A DNA stretch of 64,000 nt from Agrobacterium tumefaciens (GCF_000834635.1 NZ_JXQV01000030.1:124001-188000), one strand, 5' to 3'; positions 26,953 through 36,512 are shown, counted from the stretch's first letter. The notes: generated by a model not told the origin, from the sequence alone. A program made the numbers and translations.

Positions 26953-26984
26953 AAGCCGGGACGTTATCGCTCCCGGCTTTTTCA
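26953..26984 (+). terminator. Terminator after the SPOR gene
   Basis: AGCCGGGA and TCCCGGCT form an eight-base stem with a nine-base loop, followed by TTTTC. Confidence 0.8.
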
Positions 26985-27014
26985 TGCCTACCGATTTCCA
27001 AGCAGGACACATCC

Positions 27015-28031
27015 ATGACCGAAACGAAAGCTATGATCCTTGGCTGTAGCGGCCTGACCCTGACGGATGACGAGATCGCGCTTTATAAGGCCGAGCGTCC
27101 CTGGGGCTTTATTCTGTTCGGGCGCAACATTGGCGACGCCAAGCAGGTTGCCGATCTCGTTGCCTCCATGCGCGATACGGTCGGGCGTCCCAATGCGCCT
27201 GTGTTTATCGATCAGGAAGGTGGTCGCGTTCAGCGCATTCGCCCACCGATCCTGCAATCCTATCCCAATGCACAGGCGCTGGGAGAGATCTATCTGCGAG
27301 ACCGCAGCCTGGGCCTGAGAGCCGCTTGGCTGATGTCGCGCCTGCATGCCTTTGACCTGATGAAGCTTGGCATCAACGTGGATTGCCTGCCTGTGCTGGA
27401 CGTTCCAGTTGAAGGGGCGAGCAATGTTATCGGCAACCGTGCCTATGGGTTCGATCCGGCGCTGGTATCGGCCATGGGGCAGGCGGCAGCGGATGGCTTG
27501 AAGGCGGGCGGCATGCTGCCTGTGATGAAGCACATGCCCGGCCATGGGCGAGGCATGGTCGATTCCCACCATGAATTGCCGGTGGTGGATGTGCCACTGG
27601 CCGAGCTGGACGCGCATGATTTCGTACCCTTCCGCGCCCTGAACAAGGAGCTGATGGCCATGAGCGCGCATCTGGTGTTTACCGCCATTGATGCCGAGCG
27701 TCCGGCCACGACCTCCCCAATCGTTATCGAAGAGATCATTCGTGGACGCATTGGCTTCGATGGTCTCCTGATCTCCGACGACAGCTCGATGAATGCGCTG
27801 AAAGGCACGTTGGGAGAGCGGGCGGCGAATATTGTTGCGGGTGGCTGCGATATAGTCTTGCATTGCAATGGCGTGATGGATGAAATGCTTCAGGTCGTGA
27901 GGGAAGTTCCTATTCTTTCCGGCAAAGCTCTGGAGCGTGTGCGCGCTGTCGAAACCGGCTTCCCGGTTGCTGATGGTGCGGAAGAGGCGGTGCTGCGAGA
28001 CGAATTCAACGCCATGCTGGCGGTTGCCTGA
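27015..28031 (+). CDS. nagZ: Beta-N-acetylhexosaminidase
   Basis: Family GH3 glycosidase that removes N-acetylglucosamine from anhydromuropeptides in cytoplasmic cell-wall recycling, 338 residues. The substrate loop motif KHMPGHGRGMVDSHHELP holds the catalytic Asp-His pair near residue 180. IDQEGGRVQRI and the nucleophile aspartate in LLISDDSSMNAL near 255 are also present. The frame extends upstream to 26940, but AGGA seven bases before ATG 27015 and the family N-terminus decide the start. It precedes scpA by about 50 bases. Confidence 0.95.
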   Translation: MTETKAMILGCSGLTLTDDEIALYKAERPWGFILFGRNIGDAKQVADLVASMRDTVGRPNAPVFIDQEGGRVQRIRPPILQSYPNAQALGEIYLRDRSLGLRAAWLMSRLHAFDLMKLGINVDCLPVLDVPVEGASNVIGNRAYGFDPALVSAMGQAAADGLKAGGMLPVMKHMPGHGRGMVDSHHELPVVDVPLAELDAHDFVPFRALNKELMAMSAHLVFTAIDAERPATTSPIVIEEIIRGRIGFDGLLISDDSSMNALKGTLGERAANIVAGGCDIVLHCNGVMDEMLQVVREVPILSGKALERVRAVETGFPVADGAEEAVLRDEFNAMLAVA

Positions 28032-28081
28032 GAGGCAGCCCGGCCGGGCGGCTTCAAGGATCAGGCCCGGTGGACGAATGA

Positions 28082-28912
28082 ATGGCGGCAGATAAATCGC
28101 GCGGCGGTGTGCCGATGGAAAAGCTCTGGGAGGATATCAAGCCCGAGCGCGCCACAGGCGAATCCGCGTTTATGATCGATGTGGCGGGCTTTGAAGGCCC
28201 GCTCGATCTGTTGCTGCACCTTGCTCGTACACAGAAGGTCGATCTTTCGCGGATCTCCGTGCTGGCGCTTGCCGAGCAATATCTCGTCTTTGTGGAGCAA
28301 GCGCGCCGGGTGCGTATCGAGCTTGCCGCAGACTATCTTGTCATGGCGGCGTGGCTTGCCTTTCTCAAATCCAAGCTCCTCATTCCCCAGCAAAGCAAGG
28401 ATGAAGGCCCGAGCGGCGAGGAAATGGCGGCGACGCTTGCCTTCCGGCTGAAGCGGCTGGAGGCCATGCGGGATGCGGCGGAACGGCTGGTGAACCGACA
28501 CCATCTGGGCCGTGACGTGTTTGCCCGCGGTGCGCCGGAGCATATTCCCCACAAGAGCCGTTCATCCTTTGAGGCAAGCCTCTATGACCTCTTGAGCGCC
28601 TATGCGAACCTGCGCCAGCGTCAGGCCATCACGCAGGTCACCATCGAAAAGCGGCAGGTCTGGTCGCTGGTGGACGCGCGAGAATTGCTGACCTCCATGC
28701 TGGGCGATATTGCCGAGTGGACGGAGCTGGATGGCTATTTGCTGCAATATGTTGCCGACCCCGCCATGCGGGCAACGGCGATGGCGAGCGCCTTTGCCGC
28801 ATCGCTGGAGCTGGTGCGTGAAGGTTCACTGGAAATCCGGCAGGACGGAGCCTTCCAGCCCATCTTCATGCGCAAGGGATCTGGCCGGGAAAGGACAGAT
28901 GATGTCAAATGA
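28082..28912 (+). CDS. scpA: Segregation and condensation protein A
   Basis: The kleisin subunit of the SMC-ScpAB chromosome condensin, 276 residues. The N-terminal SMC-binding part has the family stretch FEGPLDLLLHLARTQKVDLS at about 38-57. The middle carries the ScpB-binding region, and the C-terminal winged helix lies near 190-260. The start is uncertain, since ATG codons also occur at 28078 (out of frame) and 28115 (in frame). It overlaps scpB by 11 bases in another frame, which implies coupled translation. Confidence 0.93.
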   Translation: MAADKSRGGVPMEKLWEDIKPERATGESAFMIDVAGFEGPLDLLLHLARTQKVDLSRISVLALAEQYLVFVEQARRVRIELAADYLVMAAWLAFLKSKLLIPQQSKDEGPSGEEMAATLAFRLKRLEAMRDAAERLVNRHHLGRDVFARGAPEHIPHKSRSSFEASLYDLLSAYANLRQRQAITQVTIEKRQVWSLVDARELLTSMLGDIAEWTELDGYLLQYVADPAMRATAMASAFAASLELVREGSLEIRQDGAFQPIFMRKGSGRERTDDVK

Positions 28913-29633
28913 ACTGGACCTCGATGAAGACGCCCCATCGAGCGAAGCGCAGACGAGCGGCGCGAGCGTGACCGAGCGGCAGATGAAAGAGGCCGAACGC
29001 ATTGCCGAAGCTCTCGTCTTCGCCTCAGCGCAACCGGTCTCCGAAGCCTTCATTGCCGAGCGTGTGCCCAAGGGAATCGATGTCGCCACGCTGATGGCAA
29101 GGCTGAAGGGCCATTATGGCGAGCGCGGCGTCAATCTCATTCAGGTTGGTGGAAACTGGGCCTTCCGCACGGCTGGCGATCTATCATTCGTGATACGAAC
29201 CGATGAGAAAGAGCCGAAAAAGCTCTCGCGCGCTGCACTGGAAGTGCTGGCCATCATCGCCTATCACCAGCCGGTGACGCGGGCGGAAATCGAGGAAATC
29301 CGGGGCGTTCAGACCTCACGGGGAACACTCGATGTGTTGATGGAAGCCGGGTGGGTGCGCTTTCGCGGACGCAGAAGGACGCCGGGAAGACCTGTTACCA
29401 TGGGCACGACAATCGAGTTTCTCGACCATTTCGGGCTGGAAGAATTGCGCGATTTGCCGGGGCTGGACGAGCTGAAGGGGGCAGGGCTGCTTTCTGGCCG
29501 CATTCCGTCCAACTTCGGTATTCCGTTGCCATCCATGAGCGACGAACTGACCGAGGATGAAGATCCCATCACGCAGTTGGACCTTGAAGAGCTCGGTCTG
29601 CTCTCGCCCAGTGGTGACGAGCCGGAGAGATGA
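28902..29633 (+). CDS. scpB: Segregation and condensation protein B
   Basis: The winged-helix partner of ScpA in the SMC complex, 243 residues. The conserved core is visible as EAERIAEALVFASAQPVS near the start and AIIAYHQPVTRAEIEEIRGV near 125-145, followed by GRRRTPGRPVTMGTT. AAGGA lies six bases before ATG 28902; a second ATG is directly upstream at 28899. It starts inside the end of scpA. The C-terminal tail is acidic and probably disordered. Confidence 0.93.
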   Translation: MSNELDLDEDAPSSEAQTSGASVTERQMKEAERIAEALVFASAQPVSEAFIAERVPKGIDVATLMARLKGHYGERGVNLIQVGGNWAFRTAGDLSFVIRTDEKEPKKLSRAALEVLAIIAYHQPVTRAEIEEIRGVQTSRGTLDVLMEAGWVRFRGRRRTPGRPVTMGTTIEFLDHFGLEELRDLPGLDELKGAGLLSGRIPSNFGIPLPSMSDELTEDEDPITQLDLEELGLLSPSGDEPER

Positions 29634-29666
29634 TCGAAGTTTCGTTGCCGGCTACATCACAAAGAG

Positions 29667-29683
29667 TTGCCAGCATTTGGCAA
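29667..29683. promoter_or_regulatory. 17-bp palindrome upstream of tatA
   Basis: TTGCCA and TGGCAA are perfect inverted repeats around five bases, in the 160-base gap between scpB and tatA. The size and symmetry fit a dimeric regulator site, but no factor is recognised. Confidence 0.4.
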
Positions 29684-29792
29684 TTGCTGGATTTATAGTG
29701 TCTTATCGTTTGTTGAATCGCCATTTTGGTGTTTGAAAAACCTCCGCAAACGTCTTACATCGGTGCAAAGCAAAATTCAGGGAGTTTGCGTT

Positions 29793-30026
29793 ATGGGTTC
29801 TTTTAGTGTGTGGCACTGGCTGATCGTTCTGGTGATCGTGCTTGTCCTGTTTGGCCGTGGCAAGATTCCCGAATTGATGGGCGATGTCGCAAAAGGCATC
29901 AAGAGCTTCAAAAAGGGCATGGCCGACGAAGACGGCACGCCGCGCCCTGCTGACCGCGATACCGCGCCAGAGCAGACAACCGTTCACGCAAAGACTGTCG
30001 ACCATAAGGCTGACGAGCTCAAGTAA
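29793..30026 (+). CDS. tatA: Sec-independent protein translocase TatA
   Basis: A 77-residue TatA that forms the pore-like part of the twin-arginine export system in the inner membrane. It has a short N-terminal helix ([20 protein letters not shown]) with the conserved [10 protein letters not shown] hinge and an amphipathic helix ending in [10 protein letters not shown], then an acidic tail. GGGAG lies eight bases before ATG 29793. The ORF could be read from 29667, but that start has no ribosome site. It is first of tatABC. Confidence 0.95.
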   Translation: MGSFSVWHWLIVLVIVLVLFGRGKIPELMGDVAKGIKSFKKGMADEDGTPRPADRDTAPEQTTVHAKTVDHKADELK

Positions 30027-30088
30027 ATGATTTTACGGCGCGGCGTTGAACGCTGCGCCGTGACACTGCGCATGTCAGGAGCTTTATG

Positions 30089-30940
30089 ATGTTGGATATC
30101 GGCTGGAGCGAGCTGCTGGTGATTGCGGTCGTCTTGATCGTCGTCGTCGGACCCAAGGACTTGCCGCCAATGATCCGCGCCTTTGGCAAGACCATGGCTG
30201 GTTTGCGCAAGATGGCGGGCGACTTTCGCTCTCAGTTCGATGAGGCCTTGAAAGAGGCCGATATGGACGATGTGCGCCAGACGATTTTGGACGTGCGCAA
30301 TCTCAACCCGACAAATTCCATTCGTGATGCGATGAACCCGCTTCGCCAGCTGGGCAATGATCTTCGCAACGACCTGAACGGGGTAACAACATCGTCCACA
30401 GCCACGAGCGCCCCTGAGGGCGCACCGGCTGTCGATATTGCTGATCCTGAAATGAAGCTGCCTGACGGGCCGCCACCGATGGCAACGCCGACAGCTGTGG
30501 CTGCTACAGCCGCAGCGCCAGCAACCGTTGCCACGCCTGCTGCGGCACCTGTGACGACGGCGAATGCAACGCCTGTTGTGACGACGCCAGCAGTCGAACC
30601 AGCTGAAAAGCCTAAAACCCCTCGCAAACGTGCCGAGAAATCCGTTCAGGAAACTGAGGCCGAAAAGGTTGCCGCTAAGCCCAAGCGCGTGGCGAAGACC
30701 GTTTCTGCAAAGGACGAGGTTGCAAAGCCCGCCCGCAAGCGTGCAAGTGCCGCCGAGCCGGGCAGCGTAGCGTTGAGTAAGGATGCGCCCAAGCCCAGCA
30801 GGGCGAAAGCTGCGAAAGCGGCGGTCGAAGCAGCAGCCCCCATGGTTGAGCTGGCGAAATCGATGGTCGAACCAGCCGCTACCAGGGCATCCGCTGGCAA
30901 ACCAGTGAAGAAGGCCAAGGCCAAAAAGGGTGAAGCATGA
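30089..30940 (+). CDS. tatB: Sec-independent protein translocase TatB
   Basis: Part of the TatBC receptor for folded twin-arginine substrates. The N-terminus MLDIGWSELLVIAVVLIVVV with GPKDLPPMIRAFGKTM is the diagnostic TatB helix and hinge. At 283 residues it is much longer than the Escherichia coli protein because of an Ala-, Pro- and Lys-rich tail after about residue 110. AGGAGC is closer to ideal spacing for ATG 30089 than for ATG 30086. Its stop overlaps the tatC start (ATGA). Confidence 0.93.
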   Translation: MLDIGWSELLVIAVVLIVVVGPKDLPPMIRAFGKTMAGLRKMAGDFRSQFDEALKEADMDDVRQTILDVRNLNPTNSIRDAMNPLRQLGNDLRNDLNGVTTSSTATSAPEGAPAVDIADPEMKLPDGPPPMATPTAVAATAAAPATVATPAAAPVTTANATPVVTTPAVEPAEKPKTPRKRAEKSVQETEAEKVAAKPKRVAKTVSAKDEVAKPARKRASAAEPGSVALSKDAPKPSRAKAAKAAVEAAAPMVELAKSMVEPAATRASAGKPVKKAKAKKGEA

Positions 30941-31749
30941 CTGCCGATACCGATGATAAGCCGCAGCCGCTTATCGAACATCTCATGGAGCTGCGCACGC
31001 GGCTGATCTGGTCGCTCGGCGCATTCTTCGTCGCCTTCATTGGCTGTTTCGCAATTGCCAAACACCTCTTCAACCTGCTGGTCATTCCCTATAAATGGGC
31101 GGTGATCTGGGCCGGGCTCGACGTTGCCAAGTCTTCGCTGATCTACACCGCGCCTCAGGAATTCTTCTTCACGCAGATCAAGGTCGCGATGTTTGGCGCG
31201 CTGGTGATTTCCTTTCCGGTGATCGCTTCGCAGCTTTACAAGTTTGTAGCACCGGGCCTTTACAAGAACGAGCGTGCGGCCTTCCTGCCGTTCCTCATTG
31301 CTTCGCCGCTTCTGTTTCTTCTGGGCGGTGCGCTGGTCTATTTCTTCTTCACGCCCATGGTCATGTGGTTCTTCCTTGCCATGCAGCAGCTGCCGGAAGA
31401 TGGTGAAGTCGCGATTTCGCTGATGCCGAAGGTGTCGGAATATCTCAGCCTCATCATGACGCTGGTGCTGTCCTTTGGTCTCGTGTTCCAGTTGCCCGTC
31501 GTGACAACGCTTCTGGCCCGCGTGGGCTTGCTGACCAGCCAGTGGCTGCGCGAAAAGCGCAAGTTCGCCATCGTTGCCGCCTTCGTGGTGGCGGCGGTGC
31601 TGACGCCGCCGGACCCGATGTCCCAGATCGGTCTTGCGTTGCCCGCAATCATTCTCTACGAGATTTCCATACATTTGGCACGACTCGTGGAGAAGAAGCG
31701 CGCTGAGGAAAATGCAGGCCGTGAGCTTGAAAATTCCAGTGACGACTGA
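30937..31749 (+). CDS. tatC: Sec-independent protein translocase TatC
   Basis: The six-helix inner membrane receptor that recognises the twin-arginine signal, 270 residues. The family start PQPLIEHLMELRTRLIWSL is at about 8-26. The APQEFFFTQIKVAMFGA region carries the conserved periplasmic and helix-3 residues, and TPPDPMSQIGLALP the conserved region before the last helix. It starts on the last bases of tatB, so the genes are translationally coupled. A clear terminator follows before serS. Confidence 0.96.
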   Translation: MTADTDDKPQPLIEHLMELRTRLIWSLGAFFVAFIGCFAIAKHLFNLLVIPYKWAVIWAGLDVAKSSLIYTAPQEFFFTQIKVAMFGALVISFPVIASQLYKFVAPGLYKNERAAFLPFLIASPLLFLLGGALVYFFFTPMVMWFFLAMQQLPEDGEVAISLMPKVSEYLSLIMTLVLSFGLVFQLPVVTTLLARVGLLTSQWLREKRKFAIVAAFVVAAVLTPPDPMSQIGLALPAIILYEISIHLARLVEKKRAEENAGRELENSSDD

Positions 31750-31774
31750 CGGTATTCGTCAGTATCTTCTTCAG

Positions 31775-31807
31775 ACGCCGGGCCATGTGTCCCGGCGTTT
31801 TGTTTTT
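31775..31807 (+). terminator. tatABC terminator
   Basis: ACGCCGGG and CCCGGCGT form an eight-base stem with an eight-base loop, followed by TTTGTTTTT. It separates tatC from serS. Confidence 0.85.
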
Positions 31808-31841
31808 CAAAACATGATGTAAATTACGGTCTGGAACCACG

Positions 31842-33125
31842 ATGCACGACATTAAATGGATACGCGAAAACCCTGAAGCTTTCGATGCCGGGCTTGCTCG
31901 CCGCAATGCAGAGCCGCAGTCCGCCATGCTGATCGCGCTGGATGAAAAGCGCCGCTCCGTGATCCAGACCCTGCAAGACATGCAGTCTCGCCGCAACCTT
32001 GCCTCCAAGGAAATCGGCGCTGCGATGGCGCAGAAGAACACTGAGCTGGCTGAGAAGCTGAAGGCTGAAGTGGCTGACATCAAGGACAGCATGCCACGGC
32101 TGGAAGAAGAGGACCGCCAGGTTTCGGCAGAACTCAACGATGCCCTGTCGCGCATTCCAAACATTCCATTCGATGATGTTCCCCTTGGCAAGGACGAGCA
32201 CGACAACATCGTTGCCCGCGTTGTCGGCCAGAAGCCCGGCTGGAACCATCCTGCAAAGGAACATTACGAGATCGGTGAAGCGCTCGGCTACATGGATTTC
32301 GACCGCGCCGCCAAGCTCTCCGGTTCGCGGTTCACGGTGCTGACCAGCCAGATCGCTCGGCTGGAGCGCGCGCTTGGGCAATTCATGATCGATCTGCACA
32401 CGTCGGAGCATGGCTATACGGAAGTGTCCTCGCCACTGATGGTGCGCGATGAGGCAATGTACGGCACAGGCCAATTGCCAAAATTCGCCGAAGATCTGTT
32501 CCGTACGACCGATGGCCGCTGGCTGATCCCGACTGCCGAGGTGACGCTGACGAACCTTGTTGCCGGTGAAATTCTCGACGCTGAGAAGCTGCCGCTGCGC
32601 TTTACGGCGCTGACTCCATCCTTCCGCTCGGAAGCCGGTTCGGCTGGCCGCGACACACGCGGCATGCTGCGCCAGCACCAGTTCTGGAAGTGCGAACTCG
32701 TGTCCATCACTGATGCGGAAAGCGCGGTTGCAGAGCATGAGCGCATGACGGCCTGTGCCGAAGAAGTGCTGAAGCGCCTCGGCCTGCATTTCCGCACCAT
32801 GACGCTGTGCACCGGCGATATGGGCTTTGGTGCGCGCAAGACCTACGATCTGGAAGTGTGGCTGCCGGGTCAGGATACGTACCGCGAAATCTCGTCCTGC
32901 TCCGTCTGCGGTGATTTTCAGGGCCGTCGCATGGATGCGCGGTACCGGGGCAAGGGCGAGAAGGCGACGAAGTTCGTCCACACGCTCAATGGTTCCGGTA
33001 CGGCTGTTGGTCGCTGCTTGATCGCCGTTCTAGAAAACTATCTGAATGAAGATGGTTCGGTCACAATTCCGGACGTGCTTCTGCCTTACATGGGCGGCCT
33101 GACGCGCATCGAAAAGGCTGCCTGA
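31842..33125 (+). CDS. serS: Seryl-tRNA synthetase
   Basis: Class II synthetase charging tRNA-Ser (and tRNA-Sec where present), 427 residues. The N-terminal tRNA-binding coiled coil spans about 30-105. Motif 2 appears in [20 protein letters not shown], followed by HQFWKCELV. Motif 3 is near the end in [19 protein letters not shown]. The start matches the family [12 protein letters not shown]. It is followed by surE after 19 bases. Confidence 0.97.
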   Translation: MHDIKWIRENPEAFDAGLARRNAEPQSAMLIALDEKRRSVIQTLQDMQSRRNLASKEIGAAMAQKNTELAEKLKAEVADIKDSMPRLEEEDRQVSAELNDALSRIPNIPFDDVPLGKDEHDNIVARVVGQKPGWNHPAKEHYEIGEALGYMDFDRAAKLSGSRFTVLTSQIARLERALGQFMIDLHTSEHGYTEVSSPLMVRDEAMYGTGQLPKFAEDLFRTTDGRWLIPTAEVTLTNLVAGEILDAEKLPLRFTALTPSFRSEAGSAGRDTRGMLRQHQFWKCELVSITDAESAVAEHERMTACAEEVLKRLGLHFRTMTLCTGDMGFGARKTYDLEVWLPGQDTYREISSCSVCGDFQGRRMDARYRGKGEKATKFVHTLNGSGTAVGRCLIAVLENYLNEDGSVTIPDVLLPYMGGLTRIEKAA

Positions 33126-33144
33126 TAAGCCTGGGAGGACAATC

Positions 33145-33921
33145 ATGCGGATTTTGCTGACGAATGACGACGGCATTCATGCCGAAGGGTTGGCGGTACT
33201 GGAGCGCATCGCCCGCACGATCTCTGACGATGTCTGGATCGTTGCGCCGGAGACGGACCAGAGCGGCCTTGCGCATTCGCTGACGCTGTCTGAACCGCTG
33301 CGACTGCGCAAGATTTCCGACAAGCATTACGCGCTGCGTGGTACGCCGACCGATTGCGTCATCATGGGCGTGCGCGAAGTGCTGCCGGGCAAGCCGGACC
33401 TTATCCTGTCAGGCGTCAATTCCGGTGCCAACATGGCCGATGACGTAACCTATTCCGGCACCATTGCTGGCGCTATTGAAGGCACGCTACAGGGTGTGCG
33501 TTCCTTCGCGCTGAGCCAGGCCTATGCCTATACCGGCCACGCGGAACGGGTCGTGCCGTGGGAAGTTGCCGAGACCTATGCACCGGATCTGATTCGCAAG
33601 CTGATGAATGTCGAGCTGCCGAATGAAACCTTCCTCAATCTGAACTTCCCCAATTGCGCCCCTGATGATGTAAAGGGCGTGAGCGTGACGGGGCAGGGCA
33701 AGCTCGATTTCGGCATGACGGTGGAGCAGCGGCAGGATGGCCGCGGAATGCCATATTACTGGCTTCGCTTTGGTGAGCGACTGGGCACGTTCCTTGATGG
33801 CACCGATATTCATGCGGTCAAGGCCGACAGAATTTCGGTCACGCCGCTCAAGCTCGATCTGACCGATTACACGGTGAAGGATCGCGTCGCGAAGGCATTG
33901 GGCCTGGGAGTGGACGGTTGA
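33145..33921 (+). CDS. surE: 5'/3'-nucleotidase SurE
   Basis: A metal-dependent nucleotidase and exopolyphosphatase of stationary-phase survival, 258 residues. The metal site starts with [12 protein letters not shown] (Asp8-Asp9). [20 protein letters not shown] carries the conserved SGxNxG and the third ligand region. GGGAGG lies before the ATG. Its stop TGA overlaps the TTG start of the next gene. The surE-pcm pair is classic in proteobacteria. Confidence 0.95.
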   Translation: MRILLTNDDGIHAEGLAVLERIARTISDDVWIVAPETDQSGLAHSLTLSEPLRLRKISDKHYALRGTPTDCVIMGVREVLPGKPDLILSGVNSGANMADDVTYSGTIAGAIEGTLQGVRSFALSQAYAYTGHAERVVPWEVAETYAPDLIRKLMNVELPNETFLNLNFPNCAPDDVKGVSVTGQGKLDFGMTVEQRQDGRGMPYYWLRFGERLGTFLDGTDIHAVKADRISVTPLKLDLTDYTVKDRVAKALGLGVDG

Positions 33922-34571
33922 AATCCGCCATGGTGGAAAAAGAGGGCTTTGCCGCCCTCGTCCTGCGGCTGCGGGCCGAAGGGATTTCCGACATTGACCT
34001 CCTGACCGCTGTGGAACAGACGCCACGCTCGCAATTTGTGCCTGCGCAATTTGCAGCCGACGCCTATTCCAGCCGCACCATTCCCATTGATTGCGGTGCC
34101 TTCATGGAAAGCGCCGATATGGCCGTGAAGCTGGTTCACCGCCTTCAGGTCAAGCCCGGTCAGCGCGTGCTGGAAATCGGCACTGGCAGCGGCTTCATGA
34201 CCGCTGTGCTGGGCAAGCGTGCGGAGCGTGTGGTTTCCATTGACCGCTACAAGACGCTGGTGGAAATGGCGCACAACCGGATGGACGATCTCGGCATTCG
34301 CAATGTCGTGATTCGCCACGCGGATGGCACGAATGGGCTGGTCGGTGAGGGCACTTTCGACCGGATCATCTCCACGGCAGCATTTCCCACCCTTCCGCGC
34401 TTCTTTACCGAGCAGATCGTCTCGGGTGGCATGATGATTGTACCCATCACCATGGAAGACGGGCGCTGCATCATGACCCGTTTTTCCAAGACAGGCAGCC
34501 GATTCGAGCGCGAAGAAATGTTCGAGACTCCCTATCTGCCGATAGAGCCGCATATCGCCCGATATTTGTAA
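33918..34571 (+). CDS. pcm: Protein-L-isoaspartate O-methyltransferase family protein
   Basis: A 217-residue SAM-dependent methyltransferase placed right after surE, as pcm is in many bacteria. The SAM loop is [15 protein letters not shown] near 80-94, and the fold reads through to the end as for PIMT. Yet where PIMT has a TISQP motif after PIGxG, this protein has [12 protein letters not shown]. So the substrate pocket differs and repair of isoaspartate is not certain. I use the TTG at 33918, seven bases after GGGAG and overlapping the surE stop; ATG 33930 is the alternative. Confidence 0.85.
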   Translation: MKSAMVEKEGFAALVLRLRAEGISDIDLLTAVEQTPRSQFVPAQFAADAYSSRTIPIDCGAFMESADMAVKLVHRLQVKPGQRVLEIGTGSGFMTAVLGKRAERVVSIDRYKTLVEMAHNRMDDLGIRNVVIRHADGTNGLVGEGTFDRIISTAAFPTLPRFFTEQIVSGGMMIVPITMEDGRCIMTRFSKTGSRFEREEMFETPYLPIEPHIARYL

Positions 34572-34878
34572 CATATCGGCACACCGCGCCGAGCGCCGGG
34601 GTGCGGGTGGCGTGCAGGATTGATTTTATTCAAAATATTGCATGTGCGCTGCTTTGTGCGGGAACCCCCTGCCAAACAAGGCTTTGCGTTGGGCGCATGG
34701 TTATCGAATTGTCAAAAATTATCAAAACTCTATGCCGTTTTAACGACGTGGTAACACTAACACGCTTTAATCATCTCCATCGACGCATGGTTTTCCCGAG
34801 ACGGGAGAGGGGCCTTGCAAAGTGTAGTTCAGCCGGATCGATCCCGATGCGGCGGTTGGCGTCAGTGTAGATCGAGTC
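34572..34878. other. Intergenic region before the LytM lipoprotein gene
   Basis: This 307-base stretch has no credible gene. It is AT-rich in the middle. A near-CtrA element, TTAA-N7-GTAA, lies at 34740-34754, one base off TTAA-N7-TTAA. The transcription start of the lipoprotein gene is probably just after it. Confidence 0.45.
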
Positions 34879-36468
34879 ATGCGTATGAGTAATTCGCCCA
34901 AAATCGGAAAATCAATCGCAAAGATGTTCGCAGCGGCATTGCTGGCAAGCGTCGCAACGGGTTGTAGTTCGGACGCCACGCGATTTGGGGGCTTGTTTTC
35001 CAGCGGCCCGGATCAGATGACCACGGCATCCATTCCATCTCGCAGCGGTAATGTGCCAGCGCCTGTTCCGCAGAACGACATGGGCGGTGGCGGATACGCG
35101 TCTTCCGCGCCGCAGGGCGGCTACGCAAACCAGAATTCTGGAATGAATCAGGCTTATCCGGCTTCCAACGGCGGCTACGGTTCGGTCCAGCCTTCGTCGG
35201 CGCGCGCGGCCTCGTCTTCGGCTTCGGTTCAGCGTCAGGAGCTTGCGGCTCCATCGCCTGCGACACGTCGCGAACCGGCAAACCGCAGCGAAGCCATGGC
35301 GCAGCCAATGCCAACGGGCAAATCCACAGCCGCGCCTTCCATGGCGTCGGCACGTGTCAATTCCAACACCGCAGACACGCTCTCCACCGGTTCCGTCAAG
35401 GCTGCCGATACTGGCTGGCACACCGATGGTGCGTCTTCGGTAACGCTGAAGTCCGGCGAAACGATTGCGACGCTTTCCAAGCGTTACGGCGTGCCTGAGA
35501 AGGCTCTGCTGCAGGCAAACGGCCTTTCGAGCGCCTCTGCTGCGACACCTGGCCAGTCCGTTGTCATTCCGAAGTTCGGTCAGTCTCGTAACGCCGCACG
35601 TGCTGCATCGGGCAATATTGATCTGAGCAAGGACAATAACGGCCCTGCGCCAACACGCGGACCAGAGCAGAACGTCGCTGTGCTGCCAAGCCAGAATGCC
35701 GCCCGTGACAAGGCTTCGGCCGAAGCCGGAAAGCTGACGCCTCCCGGCGGCAAGCCGCTTCCGCCAACGGGTGGATACAAGGTTCAGTCAGGCGATAGCC
35801 TTGCAAAGATTGCCCGCGCTAACGGCGTTTCGGTTGCAGACCTGAAAGCTGCAAACGGCATCACCGATGGCAATGTGCGGATCGGCCAGACCCTGAAAAT
35901 TCCGGGTGCAGGCACTGACGGCATCAAGACGGCATCGGTTCAGCCACAGGCGCCAGCCGCTTCCAAGCCGGTTGAAGCCCCAGTTGCTGCGGCCAAGGTC
36001 GAGGCACCAAAGGCTCCAGCCGCCGCAGATGCGAGCGTCAGCGATGTCGAGAAGAAGTCCGACATGGCGTCACTTGCGCCTGAGTCCACAGGCATCGGCA
36101 AATATCGCTGGCCGGTTCGCGGCGCTGTGATCTCCGGCTTTGGTGAAAACGTCGATGGCAGCCGCAATGACGGTATCAACATCTCCGTGCCAGAGGGTAC
36201 GCCGATCAAGGCTGCTGAAAATGGTGTGGTCATCTATTCCGGTAACGGCCTGAAGCAGCTGGGCAATACGGTTCTGATCCGCCACGACGACGGTCGTGTC
36301 ACGGTTTACGGCAATGCGGCAAACCTTGAGGTCCAGCGTGGCCAGAAGGTTCAGCGCGGCCAGACTGTTGCTACTTCAGGCATGACGGGCAGCGCCAAGC
36401 GTCCACAGGTTCACTTCGAAGTCCGCAAGGACGCGACACCTGTGAACCCATCCTCTTTCCTTGAATAG
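34879..36468 (+). CDS. LysM and degenerate LytM (M23) lipoprotein, NlpD/DipM-like
   Basis: A 529-residue envelope lipoprotein. The signal peptide ends at a lipobox SVATGC with Cys29. A Gly-, Ser- and Gln-rich linker follows, then a first LysM domain (about 177-235), a second LysM (about 298-342, YKVQSGDSLAKIARANGVS) and a C-terminal M23 domain (about 395-529). The zinc ligands of active M23 peptidases are missing: the HxxxD site reads RNDGIN, the YxH site reads YGNAAN, and HxHFE reads QVHFE. It is thus probably an activator of amidases, as NlpD/EnvC are, and not itself a peptidase. Rho-independent terminator after the stop. Confidence 0.88.
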   Translation: MRMSNSPKIGKSIAKMFAAALLASVATGCSSDATRFGGLFSSGPDQMTTASIPSRSGNVPAPVPQNDMGGGGYASSAPQGGYANQNSGMNQAYPASNGGYGSVQPSSARAASSSASVQRQELAAPSPATRREPANRSEAMAQPMPTGKSTAAPSMASARVNSNTADTLSTGSVKAADTGWHTDGASSVTLKSGETIATLSKRYGVPEKALLQANGLSSASAATPGQSVVIPKFGQSRNAARAASGNIDLSKDNNGPAPTRGPEQNVAVLPSQNAARDKASAEAGKLTPPGGKPLPPTGGYKVQSGDSLAKIARANGVSVADLKAANGITDGNVRIGQTLKIPGAGTDGIKTASVQPQAPAASKPVEAPVAAAKVEAPKAPAAADASVSDVEKKSDMASLAPESTGIGKYRWPVRGAVISGFGENVDGSRNDGINISVPEGTPIKAAENGVVIYSGNGLKQLGNTVLIRHDDGRVTVYGNAANLEVQRGQKVQRGQTVATSGMTGSAKRPQVHFEVRKDATPVNPSSFLE

Positions 36469-36512
36469 GATCATCCTTTTTCCTTGATCAGGTATTGCGT
36501 CTCAAGGATAGG

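Noticed and set aside
36070-36468. Active M23 endopeptidase
   Set aside because: The zinc ligands are replaced, so a catalytic call is not supported.
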